DNA of 14,584 nucleotides from JABDJZ01 sp047611125 (GTDB taxonomy: Bacteria; Bacteroidota; Rhodothermia; Rhodothermales; UBA10348). Shown one piece after another: positions 1 through 7,531 of the stretch. How positions within the stretch are numbered: the stretch's first letter is position 1; each line of letters begins with the position of its first letter. The notes below the pieces were generated by a model that was not told where the DNA came from, made no database searches, and was given only the letters and a program-made list of their open reading frames with translations. Location: the NCBI GenBank assembly GCA_047611125.1, contig JBLFXH010000065.1, forward strand, positions 1 to 14,584, read 5' to 3'. A program made the translations under genes and the position numbers.

Positions 1-2289
1 CGCGAGGTGGTACTTCGCGGCTTCAACAACGCGTTCTCAGGTGCCACCTACGTCTTGACGGACTATCGTCAGGCCGCCGCGCCCTCCCTCGGTGTGAACA
101 TCTTCAGCATCATGCCGAACATCAACATTGATGTCGATCGCGTGGAGGTGGTTCGTGGACCGGGGTCTGCGCTCTACGGTCCTGGCGTGGATTCCGGCGT
201 GATTCACTTTATCACAAAGGGTCCATTCGAACACCCCGGGACTACGGTATCCGTTTCCGGTGGTGAACGCTCCTACATGGGAATCCAATTCCGTCATGCC
301 GGCGTGGCCTCTCCGAAGTTCGGGTACAAGCTGACCGGTACGTATGGCCAGGCCGATGACTGGGCCATGGACCCGAACAACGCGGAGGATGCCGTTCAGC
401 TGGCCGGAGACGTGACGGATCGGAACAACGACTTCGAGAAGTTCAACATCAACGCCAATCTGGAATTCCGACCACGCGACGGCACGTCCATCATTGCCAA
501 TTTCGGAACCTCGGCATTGACCTCTACGGTGCTATCGGGCATCGGAACGCTTCAGGCAGACGGGTTCGGTTACCGCTATGGTCAGGTCCGACTGCAGAGC
601 GGCAATCTCTTCGCGCAGGCGTATGTCAACCAGAACGATGCGGGTAAGTCGTTTGTGTACGACCAGGACTTCAACGGCGATGGCGTGCCTGATCCGGTAA
701 CGGACAACGGTGTGCAGATCAATTTCCAGACTCAGTACGACTACCAGATGAGTCGGAACCAGTCCTTTATTCTCGGCGCCGATGCCGACCTCACCCGGCC
801 GGATACCGAAGGGACAATCCTGGGTCGGAACGAAGACAATGACTCCATCAACGAGTATGGCGTCTACCTGCAGTCTCAGACGGCCTTGACACCGAAGTTC
901 GATGCGGTTCTCGCCCTTCGCGGGGACTACAATGATGTGCAGGAGGCCGCCACCCTTTCGCCACGTGCAGCACTGGTCTTCAAGCCCGACAACAACAACT
1001 CATTCCGCGTCACCTACAACCGCGCGTTTTCCAGCCCGGGCACGAACTCGAACTTCCTGGACATCGTTGCCTCTACGTCGCCGCTTATTGCGCGCGGCCG
1101 CGGCTCGGCTGCCGGGTTTAACTGGGAACGCAATTCGTCCTACTTGGGCTTGGGCGCCATAACCGACCTGGTCGCGACCAGTCTCCTGCCGACGTCGCTT
1201 GGCCAGCCATCACCTGTGGGAGCTGACCTTGGAGAGATGTACGGCCTGGTGTATGCTGGACTGGCTGCGATGCCAACCGCCAACATTGCGGCAATTCTCA
1301 ACGCACAGGGAATCCCAATTGACGTCGCCACCACCGGACAGCTCGTGCAGCTCCTGAGCCCACAGGCCGGCACGCAGGTCAGCGGATTCACGCCGGGCAT
1401 CATGGCCATTTTGAATCTGACCACCGGAGCTCCCGGCGCTCTCCCGGATGACCTCGCGAATATCAAGCCGCTAGAGCAGACCACGACGCAGACGTTCGAG
1501 GTGGGCTACAAGGGATTCATCGCGAACAAGCTGTCCTTCACGGTGGATGCCTACTACACGCAGAAGGAAAACTTTGTCGGCCCTCTGCTTCTGGAAACCC
1601 CACTGGTGCTTGTGCCCAACCTGGGGAATGACCTCAGCGTCGCGCTGGCGGCAGGCATCCAGGGTAACCCCACGCTTGCGGGCGCGCTTGGCAGCTTCGG
1701 ACTGTCACCGGCCGCCGTTGCAGGCCTGGTCGTGGCCCTTGCCGAGCCAGACTTTCCGTCGGCGGTTGGTATCGTCCAGCCCGGTGAGAACAACCCGGGA
1801 CCGGGCACTGCGCCTGAACTCATGCTCACCTACCGCAACTTCGGTAAGCTGAGCTACGCCGGTGTGGATGTCTCCTTTGATTATTTCCACAACAACCAGC
1901 TGTCTTTCTTTGGAAACGTCTCCTGGGTCTCGGATGACTTCTTTGACAGCAGCGAGCTGGAAGAGGACAATCCGGATCTCGCCCTGGCGCTAAACGCCAC
2001 CACGCTTAAGGGACGCATTGGAGCCAAGTACCGGGCCGATTCGGGCCTGTCTGCCAATGTGGCTGTTCGCGTCACGGACGGCTTCCCGATCCGCTCCGGT
2101 CCGTACGTCGGCGACCTGCCGGCCTTCACTATGGTAGACATTGGCATGAGCTATGACCTCAACGCCAATGTGCCTGGCCTCACTGTCGGCGTCGGTGTCA
2201 ACAATGCGCTGAACGAAGAGCATCGCGAGTTCATCGGGGCACCCCTCTTGGGACGCATGGTCATCGGACGATTGACCTACTCGTTCTAA
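1..2289 (+). CDS. TonB-dependent outer-membrane receptor, 5'-truncated by the window edge
   Basis: The reading frame is open from nt 1 (762 residues visible), so the true start, signal peptide and TonB box lie upstream; the GTG at nt 7 is not the start. Numbering from nt 1, residues 47-62 carry the end of the plug domain (RVEVVRGPGSALYGPG, the classic receptor-plug signature). After this come alternating amphipathic strands of a 22-strand barrel and a C-terminal aromatic residue (GRLTYSF, ending in Phe), the usual signal for outer-membrane insertion. Such receptors import siderophores, cobalamin, glycans or peptides using TonB energy; the substrate cannot be read from the sequence. No SusD partner follows, so a SusCD glycan pair is not supported on this side. 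Residues 223-231 form a DxNGDGxxD calcium-loop-like motif. Two outer-loop regions (about residues 375-490 and 526-604) are unusually rich in Ala, Leu, Gly and Pro. Family assignment is firm; the specific role is unknown. Confidence 0.93.
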   Translation, partial: REVVLRGFNNAFSGATYVLTDYRQAAAPSLGVNIFSIMPNINIDVDRVEVVRGPGSALYGPGVDSGVIHFITKGPFEHPGTTVSVSGGERSYMGIQFRHAGVASPKFGYKLTGTYGQADDWAMDPNNAEDAVQLAGDVTDRNNDFEKFNINANLEFRPRDGTSIIANFGTSALTSTVLSGIGTLQADGFGYRYGQVRLQSGNLFAQAYVNQNDAGKSFVYDQDFNGDGVPDPVTDNGVQINFQTQYDYQMSRNQSFILGADADLTRPDTEGTILGRNEDNDSINEYGVYLQSQTALTPKFDAVLALRGDYNDVQEAATLSPRAALVFKPDNNNSFRVTYNRAFSSPGTNSNFLDIVASTSPLIARGRGSAAGFNWERNSSYLGLGAITDLVATSLLPTSLGQPSPVGADLGEMYGLVYAGLAAMPTANIAAILNAQGIPIDVATTGQLVQLLSPQAGTQVSGFTPGIMAILNLTTGAPGALPDDLANIKPLEQTTTQTFEVGYKGFIANKLSFTVDAYYTQKENFVGPLLLETPLVLVPNLGNDLSVALAAGIQGNPTLAGALGSFGLSPAAVAGLVVALAEPDFPSAVGIVQPGENNPGPGTAPELMLTYRNFGKLSYAGVDVSFDYFHNNQLSFFGNVSWVSDDFFDSSELEEDNPDLALALNATTLKGRIGAKYRADSGLSANVAVRVTDGFPIRSGPYVGDLPAFTMVDIGMSYDLNANVPGLTVGVGVNNALNEEHREFIGAPLLGRMVIGRLTYSF

Positions 2290-2310
2290 GATTCCTTTTC
2301 GGTCTTGTGG

Positions 2311-2344
2311 AGAGCCTCGGCGCGTTTGTTCGCGCTGGGGCTCT
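2311..2344 (+). terminator. Strong stem-loop after the TonB receptor gene, probable terminator
   Basis: A 14-bp stem (AGAGCCTCGGCGCG at 2311-2324 against CGCGCTGGGGCTCT at 2331-2344, two G-U wobbles, no bulges) with a 6-nt TTTGTT loop starts 21 nt after the receptor stop codon. There is no T-run after the stem, so it is not a textbook intrinsic terminator. Position and strength still suggest transcription termination or 3'-end protection of the receptor mRNA, and separation from the nuo operon. Confidence 0.6.
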
Positions 2345-2415
2345 CTGCGTTCAGGGCCACCGCACCGCCGCTCATCGCTGCGCCGGCCCATTTGCCCAAT
2401 ATTCAACGCTGTTCG

Positions 2416-2446
2416 TTGATCGCCGGGGGAAGGCCGCGTAGCTTTC
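2416..2446 (+). promoter_or_regulatory. Candidate Bacteroidota-type promoter of the nuo operon
   Basis: TTG at 2416-2418 and TAGCTTTC at 2439-2446 (7 of 8 to TAnnTTTG, counting the free positions) are separated by 20 nt. This matches the TTG/TAnnTTTG arrangement known for the primary sigma factor of Bacteroidota. Transcription would start near 2451-2455, giving a leader of about 30 nt before nuoA. The rest of 2345-2481 holds no gene I can support. No Shine-Dalgarno sequence is seen before the nuoA ATG. Confidence 0.5.
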
Positions 2447-2481
2447 TAGGTGCATTTTTAGGTCCTTTAAGCCCTCCCGCG

Positions 2482-2853
2482 ATGCTTTCGGAATTCCTTC
2501 CGCTTCTTCTGATGCTCCTGATTGCCACGGGGTTGGCAGTGACGCTGCTCAAGGCCGCCGAGCATCTCGGTCCAAGCCGACCGAATCGCATCAAACAGAA
2601 AGCCTACGAGAGCGGGATGGATCCTATAGGGACTGCCCGCGATCGGTATTCTGTCAAGTTCTATTTGGTGGCCATGATCTTCATCGTGTTCGATGTTGAA
2701 GTGGTTTTCCTGTATCCCTGGGCCGCGAGTTTCGATGAGTTCATGGCAGCTGGTCAGGCGCTGCCTGTCTTGGGCATCGTGTTCTTCTTTATTGCGATTC
2801 TAGCCATCGGACTGCTTTACGACATCAAGAAAGGCGGCCTAGAGTTCGACTGA
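2482..2853 (+). CDS. nuoA: NADH-quinone oxidoreductase subunit A
   Basis: A 123-residue membrane subunit of complex I (Nqo7/ND3), at the joint between the peripheral and membrane arms near the quinone chamber. Three hydrophobic segments are visible at about residues 3-24, 59-80 and 92-113. The conserved first loop (KAYESGMDPIG) and the FDVEVVFLYPWA stretch with its acidic residues in helix 2 are both intact. The frame is open back to nt 2305, but an earlier start would read through the terminator hairpin and promoter candidate and add a non-conserved tail. The ATG at 2482 gives the normal family length and an N-terminus that runs straight into helix 1. It is the first gene of the nuo operon. 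Confidence 0.95.
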   Translation: MLSEFLPLLLMLLIATGLAVTLLKAAEHLGPSRPNRIKQKAYESGMDPIGTARDRYSVKFYLVAMIFIVFDVEVVFLYPWAASFDEFMAAGQALPVLGIVFFFIAILAIGLLYDIKKGGLEFD

Positions 2854-2890
2854 GGGCTAGTCCCTCGATAACCGCGGACCGAGTTCCGCG
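2852..2890 (+). other. Two small stem-loops in the nuoA-nuoB gap
   Basis: GAGGG/CCCTC (2852-2856 with 2862-2866) overlaps the nuoA stop codon. CGCGGA/TCCGCG (2873-2878 with 2885-2890, 6-nt loop) follows and ends 15 nt before the nuoB ATG. These are possible RNA-processing or translation-tuning structures. Neither has a T-run, so termination is unlikely. The stems are short and may be chance in GC-rich DNA. Confidence 0.3.
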
Positions 2891-2905
2891 ACAACCAACC
2901 CCACT

Positions 2906-3496
2906 ATGTCCGACGACATTCTTGGCGGAGAAGGCTTCCTGACGACGCGGGTAGACGCAGTCGCCAACTGGGCGCGATCCAACTCTCTCATGCCAATGCC
3001 CATGGGGCTGGCCTGCTGCGCCATCGAGATGATGGCCTTCGCCGCGCCCAAGTATGACGTGGCCCGGTTCGGCAGTGAGGCCATGCGCTTTTCGCCGCGT
3101 CAGGCCGACCTCATGATCGTGGCAGGCTGGGTGTCCTACAAGATGGCCCACACGGTCCGGCGGATCTGGGACCAGATGGCCGACCCGAAGTGGTGCATCG
3201 CGATGGGAGCGTGCGCCTCCACCGGGGGAATGCACCGGTGCTACGGTGTGGTCCAAGGATGCGATAATTTCCTGCCGGTTGACGTTTACATCCCCGGATG
3301 CCCGCCGCGCCCAGAAGCGGTCATCCACGCCTTGATGGACATTCAGGAGAAGATCCGCAATCAGTATTCCGTCGCGACCGATGGGCATGAAGGACAGGGC
3401 CAGGCCCAACCTGCTCCGCTTCGTCCGCGCGTCTTAACTCCCGGCGGCGACAACGCCATCTCTCCCGCTACGCTATTCGGAACCCACGAAGACTAA
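2906..3496 (+). CDS. nuoB: NADH-quinone oxidoreductase subunit B (cluster N2)
   Basis: A 196-residue subunit (Nqo6/PSST) that binds [4Fe-4S] cluster N2, the last electron carrier before quinone. The ligands are all visible: the adjacent pair Cys37-Cys38 in GLACCAIEMMA, Cys103 in GACASTGG and Cys132 in IPGCPPRPEA. The spacing (65 and 29 residues) is that of E. coli NuoB. The basic, Met-rich quinone-side segment (SLMPMPMG) precedes the tandem Cys. The C-terminal 35 or so residues after the conserved domain are a Pro/Gln/Gly-rich tail not needed for the fold. The gene starts 52 nt after nuoA, and its TAA shares one base with the nuoC ATG (TAATG), implying translational coupling. Confidence 0.97.
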   Translation: MSDDILGGEGFLTTRVDAVANWARSNSLMPMPMGLACCAIEMMAFAAPKYDVARFGSEAMRFSPRQADLMIVAGWVSYKMAHTVRRIWDQMADPKWCIAMGACASTGGMHRCYGVVQGCDNFLPVDVYIPGCPPRPEAVIHALMDIQEKIRNQYSVATDGHEGQGQAQPAPLRPRVLTPGGDNAISPATLFGTHED

Positions 3497-4149
3497 TGTC
3501 GAAACTGGAATTCCATTTTACGCCCGTGGATGCGCCGTCCGAGAAGGAGGCCACCCAGAATCCGCACGCGAAAGACACGACGTTCGTGCCCGAGGCTGTA
3601 GAGGCTCTGCAGAAGCGGTTCGGTGACGATGTGCAAGAGGTATTCCTGTTTGCCAACGAGCACACAGCCTACGTCAGTAAGGATCGCATCGTGGACGTTT
3701 GCCGGTTCCTCAAGGAAGAACAAGGATTCACGTACCTGGTTGACCTCGGGGGAATCGACATGTTCACCGATGAGGACCGCTACGAGGTGTTCTACAACCT
3801 CGTGAACATCAAGGCGGGCAAGCGGCTTCGCCTGAAGACTCGTGTTGATGAGGAGTCCTCCTCCCTGCCGTCTGTGTACGAGGTCTTCCGTGCCGCTGGC
3901 TGGAACGAGCGAGAGGCCTGGGACATGTTCGGGCTCAAGTTTGAGGGCCACCCGGATCTGCGCCGGATGTACATGCCGGAGGACTTCGAATACCATCCCT
4001 TGCGAAAGGAATTCCCACTCCTGGGCGTACCGGGCTCGCTGCCCCTGCCTCCCCAGACGCCGGAAGGCGGACTCACGCACGATCCCTTCGCAGCCGCACA
4101 CGGATCGAAGCCCATCAAGAGCTACGAAGAAGCAGCCTCCGACGAATGA
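3496..4149 (+). CDS. nuoC: NADH-quinone oxidoreductase subunit C (30 kDa subunit)
   Basis: A 217-residue hydrophilic subunit (Nqo5) of the connecting module, packed against NuoD and carrying no cofactor. The 30-kDa family signature spans about residues 136-177: WNEREAWDMFGLKFEGHPDL, then RRMYMPEDF and HPLRKEFPL. The N-terminal half is the usual alpha/beta domain. The first 30 residues and last 35 residues (Pro-rich, then acidic) are variable. It is a separate gene and is not fused to nuoD as in E. coli. Its start overlaps the nuoB stop by 1 nt, and its TGA overlaps the nuoD ATG by 4 nt (ATGA), so B, C and D are probably translated in a coupled series. Confidence 0.96.
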   Translation: MSKLEFHFTPVDAPSEKEATQNPHAKDTTFVPEAVEALQKRFGDDVQEVFLFANEHTAYVSKDRIVDVCRFLKEEQGFTYLVDLGGIDMFTDEDRYEVFYNLVNIKAGKRLRLKTRVDEESSSLPSVYEVFRAAGWNEREAWDMFGLKFEGHPDLRRMYMPEDFEYHPLRKEFPLLGVPGSLPLPPQTPEGGLTHDPFAAAHGSKPIKSYEEAASDE

Positions 4150-5462
4150 GTGTCATTACTGAAGAAGGCCCCGGCGAAAAACTGAGTTTCTGGCCCCGTC
4201 ACAACGAGGCCATCTATCGCCGCCTGGAGTCCAAGCACTCTTGGCTTGAGGAAAAGGGCATCGCCAAACAGAAGGGCGAGGATCCTCTCGAAAACGAGAT
4301 GACCCTGAACATCGGCCCGCAGCACCCTGCCACTCACGGCGTGCTGCGCTGCGCGGTAAAGCTGGACGGCGAGACGATCGAGAAGTGTGTCATAGATATC
4401 GGGTACCTGCACCGGGGTCTGGAAAAGGTCGCTGAGAACAAGACCTACCAGGAGTTCATGCCCTATACGGATCGTATGGACTACCTCAGCCCGTATTCCA
4501 ACAACGTGGCCTGGTGTCTGGCGGTCGAAAAAATCGCCAGCATCGACGTGCCGGACAGGGCACAGTGGATTCGCATGATGATGTGCGAATTGGCCCGCAT
4601 CTCCGCGCACCTGCTCTGGATGGGCGTGGGCCTGATGGATGCTGGTGCAATCTCCGTCTTCCTTTGGTGCTTCAAGTTCCGGGAGGACATCTACTCCATT
4701 TACGATGAGATCGCTGGGGCGCGCCTGACGGTTTCACACAGCCGCATCGGCGGCATCGCGTCCGAGCCCTCCGAGAAGGGTCTGGCGATGATCAAGGATT
4801 TCGCGGACAAATTCCCGGACGTGGTTACAGGTTGGAAGAAGCTCCTGAACCGAAACCGGATCTGGGTAGACAGGAACGTCGGGATCGGCAAGCTCACGGC
4901 CGACGAAGTCATCGCCTTTGGCATGACCGGCCCGAATCTACGCGGTTCCGGTGTTGCGTACGACGTCCGCCGCTTCGAGCCGTACCTGAAGTATGACGAT
5001 GTGGACTTCATCATTCCGATGCGTGAGGAGGGCGATTCCCTTGCCCGCTACTTCATCCGCCTAGAGGAAATGGAGGAGTCGGTCAAGATCATCCAGCAGT
5101 GCCTCGCCAAATTGCCGTCTCTGCGCGGTCCCATCCGCGTGGACGATGCCAAGAAGGGCTACGCTTCGAAGGACGAGGTCTACTACTCTATGGAAGGCCT
5201 GATTCACGACTTCATGTACACCGACACGGGCGTGTGCCCGCCGAAGGGTGCCTGGTCGTACCACGCCATTGAGGCGCCCAAGGGCGAACTGGGCTTCTAT
5301 CTCCAGTCGGACGGCACCGGCCAACCGTATCGCGCCCGTATGAACACTCCCAGTTTCTCCAACCTCCAGGCGCTCGAGCCCATGATGGAGGGCGCCGTGA
5401 TGGGCGACATGGTGATTCTCATCGGAACGATCGACCCTGTATTGGGCGAATCTGACAAGTAG
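4146..5462 (+). CDS. nuoD: NADH-quinone oxidoreductase subunit D (49 kDa subunit)
   Basis: A 438-residue subunit (Nqo4) that forms the quinone-binding cavity together with NuoB. The motif NIGPQHPATHGVLR (residues 55-68) includes His64, and Tyr113 lies 49 residues on in RMDYLSPYSNN. This pair and spacing match the quinone-headgroup His/Tyr pair of characterised complexes. The C-terminal SDGTGQPYRARMNTPSFSNL and IGTIDPVLGESDK elements are typical of the family. About 50 residues precede the conserved core, longer than in many homologues and rich in charged residues. The start is fixed by the ATGA overlap with nuoC, and the stop is 1 nt before the nuoE ATG. Confidence 0.97.
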   Translation: MSVITEEGPGEKLSFWPRHNEAIYRRLESKHSWLEEKGIAKQKGEDPLENEMTLNIGPQHPATHGVLRCAVKLDGETIEKCVIDIGYLHRGLEKVAENKTYQEFMPYTDRMDYLSPYSNNVAWCLAVEKIASIDVPDRAQWIRMMMCELARISAHLLWMGVGLMDAGAISVFLWCFKFREDIYSIYDEIAGARLTVSHSRIGGIASEPSEKGLAMIKDFADKFPDVVTGWKKLLNRNRIWVDRNVGIGKLTADEVIAFGMTGPNLRGSGVAYDVRRFEPYLKYDDVDFIIPMREEGDSLARYFIRLEEMEESVKIIQQCLAKLPSLRGPIRVDDAKKGYASKDEVYYSMEGLIHDFMYTDTGVCPPKGAWSYHAIEAPKGELGFYLQSDGTGQPYRARMNTPSFSNLQALEPMMEGAVMGDMVILIGTIDPVLGESDK

Positions 5463-5463
5463 C

Positions 5464-6138
5464 ATGGCTGACTTCATCAAGAACCCGGTTGTTGAACTGC
5501 CTGAGCGGAATCCCGCCCCGGCGTTCCCGGCATCAGAGCTCGTGTTCACCGATGCGGAGAAGACGCAAATCGCCGAATACGTGAAGCGTTACCCCACGGC
5601 GGACGGCGCGATCATGAGGGCGCTGTGGTTGGCACAGGAGAAGTTCGGCTACCTCCCGCCCGATGTGATCAAGTTGGCAGCCGGCGAAGTGGGCATGCCC
5701 TACGCGAAGGCGTACGGTGTGGCCACGTTCTACACGCAGTACTACAAAAAGAAGATGGGTGCCCACGTATTGGACGTGTGTACCTGCTTCTCCTGCCAAA
5801 TCTGTGGTGGCTGCGACATGCTGCACTACCTGGAGAACAAGCTCGGCATCCACAAGGGTGAGACCACGGCCGACGGGCAGTTCACTATTCAGGAGGTCGA
5901 GTGCCTGGGAGCCTGTGGCTCGGCGCCCATGCTTCAGGTCACCAACGGACGCTACGTTCACAACTTGACTACCGAGAAGGTGGATGCGCTGATCGATGCG
6001 CTCCGCGAAGGCAGGTCGTGGCCGTTCGAGTCCGTTACACTGCCTCAGGACGAGGACGAGATGGGCGGCAATCGCCGCACCGACGTCACGACCACCGAAG
6101 TCTACCAGACCCCACCCGTTTCGGAGACTATTGCCTAG
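5464..6138 (+). CDS. nuoE: NADH-quinone oxidoreductase subunit E ([2Fe-2S] N1a)
   Basis: A 224-residue thioredoxin-like ferredoxin subunit (Nqo2/24 kDa) of the NADH-oxidising module, bound to NuoF. The N-terminal helical part shows ALWLAQEKFGYLP and YGVATFYTQY, typical of the family. Cluster N1a ligands are Cys106 and Cys111 (C-x4-C) with Cys147 and Cys151 in ECLGACGSAP (C-x3-C). Three further cysteines sit in the same loop (Cys108, Cys114, Cys117), giving five Cys in twelve residues (CTCFSCQICGGC). They are not part of the standard ligand set. The C-terminal 45 residues are an acidic, Thr/Pro-rich tail. The gene begins 1 nt after nuoD; 61 nt separate it from nuoF, one of the longer gaps in this operon. 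Confidence 0.96.
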   Translation: MADFIKNPVVELPERNPAPAFPASELVFTDAEKTQIAEYVKRYPTADGAIMRALWLAQEKFGYLPPDVIKLAAGEVGMPYAKAYGVATFYTQYYKKKMGAHVLDVCTCFSCQICGGCDMLHYLENKLGIHKGETTADGQFTIQEVECLGACGSAPMLQVTNGRYVHNLTTEKVDALIDALREGRSWPFESVTLPQDEDEMGGNRRTDVTTTEVYQTPPVSETIA

Positions 6139-6200
6139 TGGAACGTGAACGTCCCGATATGAAACCAGCCAAATCAATCGGACGCGTCCGAGTTAGATAA
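6138..6200 (+). CDS. Possible 20-residue ORF joining nuoE and nuoF
   Basis: A GTG at 6138 shares its first base with the last base of the nuoE TAG (TAGTG). The frame then runs 20 codons to a TAA at 6198-6200, whose last base is the first base of the nuoF ATG (TAATG). An ATG inside the frame at 6159 would give 13 residues ending RVRVR. The peptide is strongly basic and resembles nothing I know. Its value may lie in being translated, by handing ribosomes from nuoE to nuoF, rather than in the product. It may equally be chance: a short open frame in a GC-rich gap is not rare. Confidence 0.2.
   Translation: MERERPDMKPAKSIGRVRVR
6178..6191 (+). other. Perfect 14-nt palindrome just before nuoF
   Basis: TCGGACGCGTCCGA is its own reverse complement and lies 8 nt upstream of the nuoF ATG. 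In RNA it can fold as a 5-bp stem with a CGCG tetraloop over the ribosome-loading region; in DNA it could be a dimer-protein site. Its position inside an operon makes the RNA role more likely. Confidence 0.35.
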
Positions 6201-7531
6201 TGGAAGCCAAGAGCGGAAAAGCAGGAGACTGGCGCAGCTACGAACGCGTGCTGTTGCCGAAGGTCAAGGACTACCACCAGTTGGAGGTCTACGAGGCCAA
6301 CGGTGGCTACAAGGCGTTGCGGGAAATCCTGACCAACGACAAGTGGGACCCAACGGCGGTCACCAACGAGGTCAAGAAGTCGGGACTCAAGGGCCGCGGA
6401 GGCGCCGGCTTTCCCACGGGCCTGAAGTGGAGTTTCATGCCTCCGATTGTCGAGGGCGTTCCGCGCTACCTCTGCTGCAACGGAGATGAGTCTGAGCCCG
6501 GCACCTTCAAGGATCGACAACTGCTGGAGTACAATCCTCACGCCGTGTTTGAGGGCATGCTGATCGCGTCCTATGCCATGAGCCTGGCTGGCTCCTACCT
6601 ATACATCCGCGGTGAGTACGCGGATTGGGTCACCCATATGGAGGGCGAACTCAAGAAGGCGTACGACAAGGGGTATGTCGGCAAGAACATCATGGGCACC
6701 GGGTTCTCTTCCGAACTCGTGATCCACAAGGGCGCCGGCGCCTACATCTGTGGCGAGGAGTCCAGTCTGATGAACTCGCTGGAGGGCAAGCGTGCCTACC
6801 CGCGGGTCAAGCCTCCCTTTCCTGCACAGAAGGGCATCTGGGGATACCCGACGACGATCAACAACGTCGAGACCTTGGCGGCTGTCCCGTACATCATTAA
6901 TCGCGGTGGCGATTGGTTTGCGGGCGTCGGCGCCGAGAAGCACCCTGGACCCGTGCTCTATGGCATTTCGGGACATGTGAATCGCCCTGGCGTCTATGAG
7001 TACCCGACCGGGATGCTGATGACCGACCTCATCTATGAGGTGGCCGGCGGCATCCGCGGTGGCAAGAAGCTCAAGGCCGTCGTTCCTGGCGGCAGTTCGA
7101 CGCCAGTCCTGCGCGCGGACATGATCGAGGGCGTCACCATGGACGCAGACACCCTGCGCGAGGCGGGCTCGATGATGGGCACTAGCGGTATGCTCGTGAT
7201 GGATGAAGACACGGATATGGTGTCCTTCCTGAGGCGCATCACGCACTTCTACCACCACGAGAGCTGCGGTCAGTGCACGCCGTGTCGCGAAGGCACGGGC
7301 TGGCTGGAGAACATCGTAACCCGCATTGACGAGGGCCAAGGGCATCTGAAAGACCTTGACCTCTTGATCGACCTTTGCTCCGAAATGGAAGGTCGAACCG
7401 TGTGCGCCCTCGCAGACGCGGCCGCCTGGCCTGTTCGCTATACAATTGACCGGTTCCGGGGCGAGTTCGAGGCAAAGTGCCGCGCCTCCCTGGTCCCTTC
7501 TGGAATCGATCTCGCTGAGGTATCTGCATGA
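6200..7531 (+). CDS. nuoF: NADH-quinone oxidoreductase subunit F (FMN, NADH site, cluster N3)
   Basis: A 443-residue flavoprotein (Nqo1/51 kDa) that takes hydride from NADH onto FMN and passes electrons to [4Fe-4S] N3. The glycine-rich nucleotide loop GRGGAGFPTGLKW is at residues 65-77. The FMN segment CNGDESEPGTFKDR begins at residue 93, and GAGAYICGEESSL is at residues 178-190. N3 ligands are Cys356, Cys359 and Cys362 (SCGQCTPCREG) plus Cys402 (GRTVCALADAAAWP). The ATG is placed by the TAATG junction and by the N-terminal helix that precedes the conserved core. The TGA overlaps the start of the next gene by 4 nt (ATGA). NuoF would pair with NuoE, encoded just upstream. Confidence 0.97.
   Translation: MEAKSGKAGDWRSYERVLLPKVKDYHQLEVYEANGGYKALREILTNDKWDPTAVTNEVKKSGLKGRGGAGFPTGLKWSFMPPIVEGVPRYLCCNGDESEPGTFKDRQLLEYNPHAVFEGMLIASYAMSLAGSYLYIRGEYADWVTHMEGELKKAYDKGYVGKNIMGTGFSSELVIHKGAGAYICGEESSLMNSLEGKRAYPRVKPPFPAQKGIWGYPTTINNVETLAAVPYIINRGGDWFAGVGAEKHPGPVLYGISGHVNRPGVYEYPTGMLMTDLIYEVAGGIRGGKKLKAVVPGGSSTPVLRADMIEGVTMDADTLREAGSMMGTSGMLVMDEDTDMVSFLRRITHFYHHESCGQCTPCREGTGWLENIVTRIDEGQGHLKDLDLLIDLCSEMEGRTVCALADAAAWPVRYTIDRFRGEFEAKCRASLVPSGIDLAEVSA

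Noticed and set aside
1140..1484. Minus-strand ORF inside the TonB receptor
   Set aside because: It overlaps the hydrophobic loop region of the receptor in antisense; no start context, domain or neighbour supports it.
2305..2481. N-terminal extension of NuoA by 59 residues
   Set aside because: It would translate the terminator hairpin and promoter candidate, and NuoA proteins begin directly with helix 1 as from the ATG at 2482.
2825..3409. Minus-strand ORF of 194 codons opposite nuoB
   Set aside because: Composition is His/Arg/Gly-rich shadow type, it has no domain, and it lies fully across the conserved nuoB gene.
6599..7345. Long minus-strand ORF of 248 codons opposite nuoF
   Set aside because: Its frame is the antisense shadow of a highly conserved nuoF. 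It shows no recognisable domain, and such shadows are expected in GC-rich coding DNA.
7439..7460. TATACAAT near the end of nuoF as an internal promoter for the lipoprotein gene and nuoG
   Set aside because: It lies within conserved coding sequence, no partner element is seen at the right spacing, and it does not match the TAnnTTTG type found elsewhere in the window.
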